Below are positions 30,844-41,369 of a stretch of 47,127 nt of DNA, piece after piece. A program made the translations under genes and the position numbers. The stretch is from NCBI GenBank assembly GCA_002633005.1, contig NMRA01000307.1, positions 1 through 47,127 on the forward strand. The letters are read 5' to 3'. The notes under the pieces were generated by a model. The model was not told where the DNA came from. It searched no databases and was given only the letters and a program-made list of their open reading frames with translations. Within the stretch, counting starts at the first letter, position 1, and each line of letters opens with the position of its first letter. The DNA comes from Phoronis australis (taxonomy: Eukaryota; Phoronida; Phoronidae).

Positions 30844-33800
30844 GTAGGTATATTATTTACATGTTCGAAGCTCATCCAGTGATCACGTGCTTTCATTGTT
30901 GTACGTCCATTGAGATTCTTGCATCTGCGGAACTCTACCCAGCTTGTGTTGATGTTAGACAGTGATCACCGTCTATAGCTGGCCCAGTAGGAGCTTCATA
31001 CGCTGGAAGTTTTTCGGCAAATTTTGCCTCACAGTAACTAAAACATCAGTCATGTTGTTATAAATACCTTTTTGCGCATAAAGGGATACCTTAGGAGGCC
31101 GGTAATTCCTTCCTACTTGAAAAAATACTCCTGGCAGGTGGTATGACATCATATTCCCTGTCGTGCACAGTGTTAAAATGGCGAGTTACCGAATTTGGGA
31201 ACTGAATGAGGGGCTGCTCGAAGAAAAAGTTAGATAACAACAGTATTTCTTCAAGGTGGAAGGAATTAAATAAGGCGACGACCTCCTAAGGTGTCCCTCT
31301 ATGCGCAAAAGGTATTTATAACAAGGTGGCTTTGATGTTTTAGTCACTGTGAGTAATAATTCTTGGAAAAGCTTAAAGCGTATGAAGCTCTTATAGAAGG
31401 TCCACCAACTCTACTGGGCCAGCTAGAGATGGTGATTACTGTCTGCTGTTGATGTTGTGGCTTGCAATTCTCTGTCATACCTAGATGGTTTATTTATTTA
31501 TTATTTATTTATTTATGTAATATTTATAGTCAGGGTAGCCCTTCAGTTGGGCAAACTAACAGAATTACAAAATGCAAGACAATATGTAAACAGTCCGTGA
31601 AGAATAAGAAATTAACATGGAAAGACTGATGAAACAAAATAAATGATAAAATATGATAAACACAAGATAAAAAAGTAAGACAAAGTGATTAACTAAAATA
31701 TGAATATGTAATAAAACAGACAATAAATAATTAATAAACGTAAGACATCATATACACACACATATATTCACATATATACATATTCGCACATATACGCACA
31801 CATACATACATGCGTACATACATACATACATACATAATACATTCATAAAAATAAACGTACACACAAATACACACATACATACACATGTGCATGCGTATAT
31901 ACACACATGAATAAAAATAGTCTGATCTGAATGAATTTCAGTAATGACGACCTGTTAATATCTTCTTTGCAGTAGAAATCCCAAACAACTATTGGCAAAT
32001 GCAAACGTGTATTTTCAAAAGTTAATTCGTGTTCAATTATTAATTCAAATCCAAGAACTCGCATTGACTGAATATCACAAATTGCCTGATGTAATTATTG
32101 TACATGGGGACTGGGTGTTTCAGACTTAACAATTTAGAACTCAGTGTGGGCCTGTTCTATGCATTTGTGTGGGCTGAAGTCCCTTTACTCTTAATTTAAT
32201 CTACCTACCATTGATTTTTTTTCAGTGGTTACACACTTTCTTTACATGAGGAAAATAGGTATTGGGAAACAGCTATGCTGATATTGAAGTACCATTCTAT
32301 CAAAATTTATTTGAAGTCCCCTTTGTGAAAAAGGAATAGCTGTTGTTGGTTTAAATACATCATGTTCCATTGAGTTTAGTATTGTTGCACCAGTGGAGTT
32401 TCAGAACAGGGTGCCTATAGAGCCATTCACTTCTCTAAGCATTTCCTAATGAAAGACACTCCTTTCTTGGCAAGTTGACAACAATTTCAGGAATGGATGA
32501 ATGTTAACCTAAGTCTGGTTTATGTTGGATTTGATCCAATCGCATCATTTCCACTATAGTGGTATCTATTTTCTTCCTGATTTGGTCGCACTTTTCCTGA
32601 AATACCCTGGTTTTCAGGCATGTAAACATGTTCTCTTTTCCCAGGCATCTGCTAACATCCAGGTGTTTTGATACCACTGGAAATTCCTGATCTGAACACA
32701 TGGCCCCAATGCTGTATAATAAAACTAAGGGCCTTTAGAGTTTCTAAAATTTCAACACCTGCCTATAATTTCATCAATGACAACACTTGATGTATTGCCA
32801 AACAGAAAATTGTTTGCTGTTCCCAAGGAGAAGCCTTAAATCAGAAATGACTGATAACTGTCTAGACATTATGAGTCTGGCTTACTTGCGTGGATTTTGA
32901 AAACCCGTGCAACGTGCCTGATGTATTGTGAAATTTTTGATTTCTTAAGCAAATTGGGACATTTTAAACTTTTGTTACCAGCTCAATGTATCTATTCCCA
33001 AGTCTTAACACAGAACTCCCACAATGGGTACTCTAGACTTCCCTACATGATTTTGTAGTTCCTGTCAAGTTTTAACTGCATGTTGTCGAAAACACTGGCA
33101 CTTGTGACATTTTTCTGAAATCGAGTAAAGTTGAATGTCTACTGTCATTCTTCTTTTAATCATGTCTCAGAATGACAGATTTGTTCAATTATCATCAAGA
33201 ATATCAGTATTACAAAATTTTTCTTCACATTTAAATGGTTTGCACTTTGCAAAAATCAAAAAAAATATGGGCCAACAAGGTGCTGCTAGAATGGTCATCG
33301 AAGTAGTAAATGCCAAATATCGCGAGAACAGAAAGTAATAGTGAGAATTGAGTTTCACAATACTGGCAGCATTTAAAAAGATATGTCGTCATACCAAATC
33401 TCAGTTGAATCTGTCGAAGCAGAAGATTCGGCCCAAAATGTCAGTCAATTGAAGACCAGTCATTGGAAAATCTTGCGTGATTCGAGATCGTTAAATCCTA
33501 GAGAAAAACAAATGGCTTACTTCTGATAGCCCTTGACATGATCTATCCGCAGAAAAAAATCTAGCAGAAACAGCAGAGCTATGGCTCCACAAACCAAAAC
33601 AGTGCAAACCGGCTGTCACAGCACCATCATGTGCCTGATGTCAACTAATAGTAGTATGCTATTCACCATGCACGTTTTGTGAAAAGTTCACCCTGATCGG
33701 TCAAGAAATGTAACCTGCAGCCTATGATCAATGAAACCAAACAGAACACAATTTTATTACAAAGAAAATGTCTAGCCGTTAACTTTTAAAATGCAGTGGT

Positions 33801-35168
33801 CCAATGTGTTGGTGTAAAAATTCTGAAGAATTGTGTCACAGGTCTGAGACATGTGTTCATGGTTCAGTTCTGTGTTGATGTGTTCCAAATTTTGGAATGT
33901 TCCTGTTGGTCTACCTCTATTATGGTGTGTTCAGGGTGTTGTGTGACCAGCCACTCAATACACATACCATGTCTACCTCATCATGTTTGGACTGGATTGG
34001 GATCACTGTTGCTTAGCAACCCACTGTGCCAGCTAATACTACCCAAATGCACTTATAGACTTTGTTAATCTAGGTGCATATTAAAATGTTGCCTATTGAA
34101 AAATCATTGTGGCTGACTAGTGAATTTTGTTTTTGTCTTTGTTTTCATGAAGTGTAATGCTTTGCTTTTAATAGTTCTGTTTAACTGTTATGGTCTCGTG
34201 ATGTTTAGAGAACAGACATCCACAACAGTGGTGGATTTTTTAAAAAAATGATTAAGGTCACTTCCTGGCAATTATCTTTGCCTGAAATTTGTGAACTGTT
34301 GTAATAAAAAAAGCGTTGCCACAAAATACTGGCGAGCAATGCTCTCCGTCAGCAGCCTGATAGTAAGTTTTTGGTTTACAAGTTGACAGACCAGCAGAGT
34401 TGCTACACTCTTAAACACTGTTCGTCACTTATAAACGAGGCTCACGAACCCAATACCGTCAGTTCACCAACTCACAAACGAGATTTAGTCAATACCAAAC
34501 ACAGTTTTGAATTCATAAAAACGAGGCTTACTGCCCCAAAAAAAAATTGTACCCGCCCGGGTCCCGGACACGGTGCATGGCTCCCATGTTCATGAACCAC
34601 GTGGGTGGGTTGGGAGCTTTGTTTTTGTTGACACCGTGCTTTGTGAATCTATGACCATGTTTGTTGGTTGTTCAGCTGTTCTTCTGTTGTTGATCCATTT
34701 TTGAGTTTGCAAGCTGAGTTCACCCTTGCCACGAAACATAATACATGTTTACAAGACTGGAACAATGGTCTGTTGCAGCTGTTGTTAATGTCTCTCACAT
34801 ATGTACACACTTCTCACACCATTAAATTGTTAGGGTCAATCATATGATACCAATGAGCTCTACTACAGAAACAATGCGTTTATTAGCCAAGGTCACAAAA
34901 GATCAAGTGTTATTCTCAAATGTTCATCTAGGATGTGGAAAATGGTATGTTGGTCCTGTACAATGGGCATTATGAACTGTCTATGAATGCTATTACATGT
35001 GTGTGTCTGAATGATCAGTTTGGCTAAATTTTATGTGGATAATTGCAGGATGGCTTTGTGAACTGCTTCCCTGACCCAGACGAAGGAGAGAATCAAGTTT
35101 GGAAGGGTCTGCTTTATACAGCCGTTGGTTTGGGAGCCCTCGCTACAACGCTGGTCGCTGTGCGATGA
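30250..35168 (+). CDS. BCL-2-family apoptosis regulator, MCL-1-like; two exons (30250-30843, 35049-35168)
   Basis: The spliced product has 237 residues. In order it has a polar N-terminus, a first helix (HIAEILGNDIVKYL, about 68-81), a BH3 region (LRRTADEL, 99-106), BH1 (DGQINWGRIVTVFTFGGKMA, 142-161), BH2 split by the intron (WIQENGGW-DGFVNCF, 191-205) and a hydrophobic C-terminal tail (about 218-236) for membrane insertion. LRRT-D-E-L-x7-F-x-GM and NWGRIVT are closest to vertebrate MCL-1. The intact groove residues NWGR suggest an anti-apoptotic member that sequesters BH3 proteins at the outer mitochondrial membrane. The usual BH3 Gly is Ala103. An internal ATG at 30340 (codon 31) has a better Kozak context (AACATGG) than the first, so a shorter form is possible. 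The phase-0 intron after the BH2 Trp is typical of the family. Confidence 0.9.
30957..31446. mobile_element. Inverted-repeat (Mutator-like) MITE in the BCL-2-family intron
   Basis: Long imperfect terminal inverted repeats of about 150-190 bp: the left arm holds AGACAGTGATCACC, AGCTGGCCCAGTAG, GAGCTTCATACGCT, AACTAAAACATC and GTTATAAATACCTTTT, and the right arm holds the reverse complements. Identical 10-bp TGTTGATGTT flanks lie at 30947-30956 and 31447-31456. Long TIRs with a 9-10 bp duplication fit Mutator-like elements. There is no transposase, only a 19-codon open frame in the spacer. Confidence 0.8.
31490..31910. repeat. TTTA and CATA/CACA microsatellites
   Basis: (TTTA)n at about 31490-31516 and an AC/AT-rich stretch dominated by CATACATA and CACACA at about 31745-31905. 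Between them is an A-rich segment of unknown repeat origin. All are within the BCL-2-family intron. Confidence 0.85.
31911..35048. other. Remainder of the BCL-2-family intron
   Basis: Apart from short open frames I see no exon, RNA or transposon boundary. A frame at 33135-33338 shows no domain. The intron ends at the AATTGCAG acceptor. Confidence 0.5.
35049..35168 (+). CDS. BCL-2-family gene, exon 2 (rest of BH2, membrane anchor, stop)
   Basis: The acceptor AATTGCAG precedes GAT GGC TTT GTG, which completes the WDGFV core of BH2. A short acidic linker (PDPDEGEN) and a hydrophobic helix (LLYTAVGLGALATTLVAV) follow, with Arg as the last residue before TGA. It is too short to stand out as an open frame, but the in-frame motif completion makes the assignment secure. 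Confidence 0.9.
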   Translation, partial: DGFVNCFPDPDEGENQVWKGLLYTAVGLGALATTLVAVR

Positions 35169-36665
35169 TTATGTTTAGGGCCGACTGAAAGGCCTCGACT
35201 TAGAGTTTTAAACAGAGGGAATGTGGAAATAGTGATACCAACAACAATCTAAATAGACTACAAATGTTCTTAGCCTATGGATCACTCACATGGAATTTAA
35301 TAGAAAAAAATGTCAAGTCTGGCAAATGCAAGAATTCTTCACATGTTGCATTCCTGTGCACAAGGGGGCTGATGAATGTATTAGTTTTTTTGAAATCTAC
35401 CTGAGAAGTCAAAATACAAACTATTACTGGTGGTTACTGGCCACATTCAAGGGGAAGGTGAAGTGGTTTAATGGCTACACCTAAACTCCAGCAGCAACAG
35501 TCCTTCACCCAAGTTTAGGGGGGCTGGAGTTAGTCCCGGGTTTGCTCACCTGGTATGAATTATTTTCAGTGCATGTGTGCACCTGGATGTGCAGGTTCCA
35601 AATGTACCCTGGGTTAGGTGTCAGGTTTACACTTTGAAATTTATAGGTGCGCCCATGCAATCATTTTCACACCCTGATTCTCGTAGAGTGAACTCAAACA
35701 CTAAAGCGATATATTTCAGACAAGTTTTGTATAGTAAGTTTAATCTAAGAAGGATACCTATTTTTCAATCTAAGCATCTGAAACGTGTTAGTGGTAAGGC
35801 TATGCAATTTGTATCTAGATTTACTTGGATTTGCTTCATTAGTTGTTTTATTCATTATAGACAAACTCTGGCCTCCCGGTTGAATCAAACTTTCTACTAT
35901 TGAGAAACCTAAATGTGACAGCTGACTGGCCTTCTTTATTGGCCAACATTTCATTAAGACTGTTCTTTGGTTGTTTACATTCAGGGATACCAGCAGTGCA
36001 GTTATTAAACTTTCCCTGTGAGTTCATTCTAACTTAATTCATGTATGATTGAGGTACTTGAGGACATACTGTTAATAATACCGAAGTGTGCTGGAGTGTT
36101 GAAGGTCTTCTTTTAGGTTGGCAAAGAGGGGCTTGTGTAAGGCATATATGGTTGGATGTCTTGTATGTACTCCTACACAAGTAAACCTCAATCATCTCCT
36201 GTATGCAGTGTTTGGTGTGGTATGCACAAATTGACTCATCAGATAAGCACTAGGATTTCATTTGTACCAACAATCTAGCTGCTTTCATTTGATATCCGTT
36301 TTTATGATATTAAGCAATGCTTTGTTAGCCTCTTCCAATTGTGTCCATTGATTCATTTTCGATAACATTATTTATTTATGAGCTGCGCATGCTTCAGTTA
36401 ATGACACCAGAAATTCATTGATGTTTATTTTATTGATGTTATACTTTCTGCCCTTGTTTCACGGACTCTACTCTGTATGAATTGATTGAGTCTACAATCA
36501 CCAGCGCCCTCATCATCATCAGTGTTTTTGTGAAAGCTTTTTATTTTTTGTTTTAGCAAGTCTTTCATGTGCAGACTCTTATTTTTGTGTCGTGACAACT
36601 CCTGTGTTGATGGTTTATTCTGATGTGAATGTGATCTGATGGCAATAAACTATCAATCCATTATT
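35169..36665 (+). other. 3' UTR of the BCL-2-family gene
   Basis: About 1.5 kb from the stop to just past AATAAA at 36644-36649. It is T-rich, with several ATTTA/TTTATTTAT motifs near 36368 and 36425, the type linked to rapid mRNA decay in short-lived survival proteins. Open frames inside it are not conserved-looking. Confidence 0.55.
36644..36649 (+). terminator. Polyadenylation signal of the BCL-2-family gene
   Basis: AATAAA within GATGGCAATAAACTATC. It is the best-placed canonical signal after the stop codon at 35168, followed by TG/T-rich sequence. Confidence 0.6.
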
Positions 36666-36669
36666 GGGT

Positions 36670-39600
36670 CTGTTTATACATAGATAATTTGCCTTCTGGT
36701 GTCACTTTCTGGCCAGTAAACTCGGCCCTGATTCAATATTTCGGCAAAAGTTGTATGGTGAGTCAAGTTTTCATGGCGATGGCCATGATACAGAGGTTTG
36801 CCACTATCAATATTTGGCTGTTGGATTTGGAAGGGAACTACCATAGTTCAAGTCACCTAACCCCATATCAAAGATGCTCGTGCTGTATATTTTGAAACAG
36901 ACGCTTGTTTGCAGTAGTGTTGGCCGAGTGAACCTGGCACTTGCGTATCCACAAAGGTTCGCATGTGGTACCTACATGTATTTTGTTCCTAATCGGTGTC
37001 AATTGCCGACAGTGATTATGCCGCAAAATCCGTGATTCACATATAGTCTATATTGTCTGCGTTGTTCGCGTGTCAACCCCACCTTGGGTGTTCAATTATT
37101 AAGTGAAAGTCCTTTTTCGTCATGTATGAATTTACGCCAGAACAGCAATTTGGTCAACGACCTGCCCGTATAACCCGCGTACTCTAATTATTGTGGTTAG
37201 TGTTTATGTGTTTGTAACGAGGTTATCAAGGTAAATATCTTTTGTGTTCAGATTGTTGAGTGTGACCCGGTGAAGATAAATACGTGATTCAACAGGACTT
37301 GTTTACAACCCAGTTTCACACGAGGCTTGTTGACAGCTCCGGTCAAAGGTCGCCGCACCTTTGAAATGAATCACGATTTGTGTCATCTGATGTTTACGAT
37401 GGTTTTGCGTGTTTTACCGATGCCCATGTATTACCATGTTTGGTGCTCTAACCGAAATACCTAATGGTAATTTATATTAGTGGAGCTACGGGGGTGGGAG
37501 TTATCGTCATATTCAGCTTGTTTGAAAACGAAAATTCGGACCCTTTACTCTTATTAAGTCATTGCGTACTAGTCCCGATCGTGATATTTGTTATTTTCTT
37601 TAAATTTGTTACCAACAAGAATGTGGAAACCATCAGCGATTCAAAAACGCTTCAGGGTTTATATGGTTGGCAAAAGTTCTCGAAAATGGCGCATGTAAAC
37701 TGTACGCAGTAGTCCGTGTCTTGGGTTGTACTCTTTCGACCATTGGGTGAACGATAAAATGTTTTCAAACTCAAAGCGCTTCGGTAATGAAGTCAACTTT
37801 GCTAAACGGGTGGAAGGAAATGATGGCCCGGTTCTTACACTGGTGAAAACGCTCGCGTTTTATCTAGCGATTTCGGTAGCAGCATAAACGCAGTAATGTA
37901 AACGATCGCAAAGGTCGCTCTTGCTGAAAGTTTCAGTTGCTCCAAAATTATTGGCATTTTAGCCAGCACTATTGTAGTCGGGCCGCTTACTTCAAAGGAT
38001 GTACGTGGGCCTTTGTTTTATCGGCACTTGAATCAATTAATGGCTGGCACGGAATGTGCTCTGACGTCAATTTTCGCTTAAAGCGAATCGGGTGGTGAGG
38101 AAACGAACAAACATCCGACGAAAATTGCCTCTTCGAGGTCAGCTCGGCTGGCTAAAACGCTAGCCTTTTCACTTGCATTTTAGCCTGTGAGACTGCTAAC
38201 GTTTTCGTCTCTCACTTGTGACGTAGTAAATGAAATATATGCCGGCTTGTTGGTTTCCAATGTGCTGTTCCAGTTAGCTTCCACGGTTAATACAATGCAG
38301 GCGTTATTCGTTGTTAAGATTCCACACGACGACACCCAGACGCTCCCTTTACGACCGTTGCCTCCCCGGGATCGGCCCGCTCCCAAACACGCAATGATTC
38401 CCTTCTGCTCGGCAAACTTGCTGAAATGCTAGCGTTTTCGCTAGTAGCAAAAACGCCTGTAGTGCTCACAGGTGTCACTTTTGATGGCGGTTTGAGCTGA
38501 CTCCAAAACTGCTCTCGCTTTGGGGGACACAGAACAGTTCTCACTGGGGGGGGGGGAGGACGAGCCCCCGCATTTGGCCAAAATGGTCCTTCTCAGAGAA
38601 ACAAAATCAGAACCCTGACGGAAACGGTATGCAAGAAATAAAGTTCTGAGTCATTTCACTTCACAAAACCTACTGATGAGCACAGAAACCTTTATTTTAA
38701 AAATGACGAAACATCCTCCAGTGTTTAATGACTTTCACTAATTTTCAAAACAATTAAAAAATCTATGGGGCAGTACGAATTCTACTTGAATAACACCATA
38801 GCGAAATTCAGGGTCTTTGATTTAGCACGCGGGCAATTGTCCTACAGGGACTGACATTGGGGTCATCGTCGGTGTATAAGTATATTATCTCCTCGTGATA
38901 TTGATATTAATCGCATCAAGTTCAATGCAGTCACCACGAAACGTGGCTGTCTCCGTCGTGCACTGGTTTGCTCACCTGCAGAATGTCCAAGCAACATGTG
39001 GAAGTCGACTATCAAACAATAGTTTGTGAGGAAAGGAAGCCGACATAAATGAAGACATTTTTCAAGTTGATGTAATGGTACAACCGTATTTGGACGCGTT
39101 GTTGAGGGACCGATATATATTGACACCTCCGGTCGTTGGCAAACCTCGCACAGGCACGAGTTTTACTACCGCCCCCGCATTGCTTTCTTGGAAAATAGTT
39201 CAAAGTGGGGATTACATGTACCTTTCTTAAAGACTTTTATTCCTCAATTGGCGAACCAGTATTACTACACCCTACAAGTCAGCGAATAACATTAATTTCT
39301 TCTCCAGCGCGCGCTTTATCCCTCTCACAGACGCATATTCTTCATTTCCTGCAGAGTAAAAATAACCTTTTTGGTCTGTTTTTAAATCTTGCCTAGAAAA
39401 TATGTGTACTGGAATTGATCCGCTTTGGGTAATTTAAATCCATATACATGTAGCAGGGCCGCGAAACCCCCTAGCGACGCATACAGTGTACAGTAGCTGA
39501 ACGCTCTGCTGCTTTCGTTGATTCACATGTCGACATCGTGGGAAGGACATAATGCACAATACGCTATTGTAAAAAACTACTGCATAATAAGAATTTGTTG

Positions 39601-40070
39601 CTTCTTAAAAAACTCAACAACGTCATCTTAATTTGAAAGTGGGGACAGTTTGGAAATTGATTTACGAATTGGTGAGTGTGTGTGTAAGTGTATAAAACTA
39701 ATGATCTTCATATTTTGTTTGTTTTTTTTTCAGTCATGGTATTTCGTATTTTGAAGAGTTTATTTTTAACAAATGGTTGAAAAGTTAAGCATACGGACAC
39801 ATGCATATTTTTGGTTGAAGCTCCGTAATTTTGCCAACTAGGCTATGCGGTTGGCATAATCAAGGTCGTCGCGGAACATATTGCAGAAGTCTTTTCAGAT
39901 ATTGTCATAAAGAATATTCAAATATACTTTCCTCACTTTACAGAGAAGTTTTGTAAGGTGGTGACTAGACACCACGTTTATCTTCTTTCAAATTCTATAC
40001 TTTGTGAAGTCGGTTCGATAGTCCGAAGCCTCCATTGGTTCGAAGGTCCCATAGTACGAAGTCATAATTC
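36670..40070. other. Intergenic, no recognised gene
   Basis: No domain or splice-supported exon was found. A plus-strand frame at 37464-37712 has hydrophobic runs but no supporting context. Between about 37840 and 38450 the word AAACGC(T/G)AGC and its complement recur (for example CTAAAACGCTAGCC and GCTAGCGTTTTCGCTAG), suggesting an old repeat. Confidence 0.4.
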
Positions 40071-40076
40071 CACTCT

Positions 40077-40082
40077 TTTATT
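40077..40082 (-). terminator. Polyadenylation signal of the 140-residue gene
   Basis: AATAAA on the minus strand about 80 bp past the stop codon at 40160. Confidence 0.55.
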
Positions 40083-40159
40083 ATAATTAACCTCAGAAAG
40101 ACTAACTGAGAATTAACTGACGATTTTTTTCACTTTCTGAAACCAAGTGAAGAAACCTA

Positions 40160-41367
40160 TTAAAGTTTGGTGCGCTTTGTGACACTGGATTGGTTTTTAG
40201 CCATCGTCAAACACGAATCATACTTCATTTCCATCGCGGGTTCCTGGCACGAGGGCATCGACATGGAACGTAAAGACTGGACCAGGGAATATTGCTCATT
40301 ATGACCTCTCCTGGTAACACTATTTCGTTGAGGACATCCTTTCATCTGCCATATCTGACTTGTAGGAAATGACAGATTATGCAAATCTTTATCTCAACAA
40401 AAACAGAAACTCCTCGAAATTTCAAGTGCAAATTGTGGAATTTGGAAGTTGAACGCTGGAAGACAACGGTGATGTTCAGTGGCCAATTTAGAGGGAAGCC
40501 CCTAAAATTCTCCCAGATTTCATTTGGCAGATGGGGGGATGCGAAAGTCTGTCGGGCAAATCTTGGCTACTACTCTGCCTTGCCAGTGCCCCAGACTCAA
40601 AATCCTGTATCCGCCCCTGATGTTATCACCCGTGCCATATTTACCTACTCTTTCATTTCGTGGTCTTATGTTGCATGTTGACCTATAACCTCTGTCATGT
40701 TTACTTTTTATCTGAAATGTTACTGTGCAAAAACATACTCGTGTTGATCGCAACAATTACTGTTCATTCAGCAAACTACCAGGGTATCCTAAAGGATTTC
40801 CCTGTACGAGCTCCTCCGTGCAGCTGTAAAAGAAATGGTTTCATCTGCTGAAGTCCCACAGTGTTTAATTTGCATGGCATATACATGTATTTATCACTCC
40901 TCGCTAGGCTACTTCTTCAATGCCGATGTGACGTCATAAGGTCACGAGTCCTGAATTCCCATAACTCCGGGTACCTTAAGTAGTCAGTTTGTCATGTGAC
41001 GTACTTCATCATAAAAACAGGGCCACTACCTTTGTACAGGAGCTCAGTCACTTTTCTTGGTATATCGTGCTATGTAATTGCGACATTTTCGGCTCATCTA
41101 AATTCAGTCAAGCCGGTGCTTGCATGCAGTTGCATAACCTCACCAAGGTTTAGTCCTTAGTATTCCGCACTTTTTAAATTCGTCCACAGATGGCTTGAAG
41201 TGATTTTCACTGCGCCCCCTCTCGGAAAGAAATCCGACGGCGTTATCAATTACATGCATATTCGGCACGTATGTCCTCACAAAACTACTTGGACCATAGT
41301 CGAAATTGAGATCTCGTTCAGTATGCCAGTTAGGTAAACTAATCAACGGGAATGTTGTTTTCCCCAT
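40160..41367 (-). CDS. Probable two-exon gene for an unrecognised 140-residue protein
   Basis: Exon 1 is 41367-41144 (74 codons plus two bases) and opens at an ATG in a strong context (ATCATGGGG). It ends at a GTGAGG donor just before an in-frame TGA. Exon 2 is 40358-40160, after the acceptor TTTCCTACAAG, and continues in frame to TAA. The sum is 423 nt. The protein begins MGKTTFPLISLPNW, is basic and polar with scattered Trp and Tyr, and has no signal peptide or membrane segment. Exon 2 is Ser/Met/Lys-rich. A CAGTGGCGGAT element lies in the intron. AATAAA follows 80 bp past the stop. I do not recognise a family. Exon 1 is more convincing than exon 2. Confidence 0.5.
40477..40619. mobile_element. 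CAGTGGCGGAT family, copy 3, with possible ATGTT duplication
   Basis: It begins CAGTGGCCAATTTAG and ends CTGTATCCGCCCCTG. ATGTT directly flanks both ends. The interior shares TTCTCCCAGATT and CTACTCTGCC with the other copies. It lies in the intron of the minus-strand gene at 40160-41367. Confidence 0.75.
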
Positions 41368-41369
41368 GA

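Noticed and set aside
37464-37712. 82-codon plus-strand frame with hydrophobic runs, considered as a membrane protein exon
   Set aside because: There is no convincing splice site, partner exon or domain, and hydrophobic runs are expected by chance in T-rich DNA.
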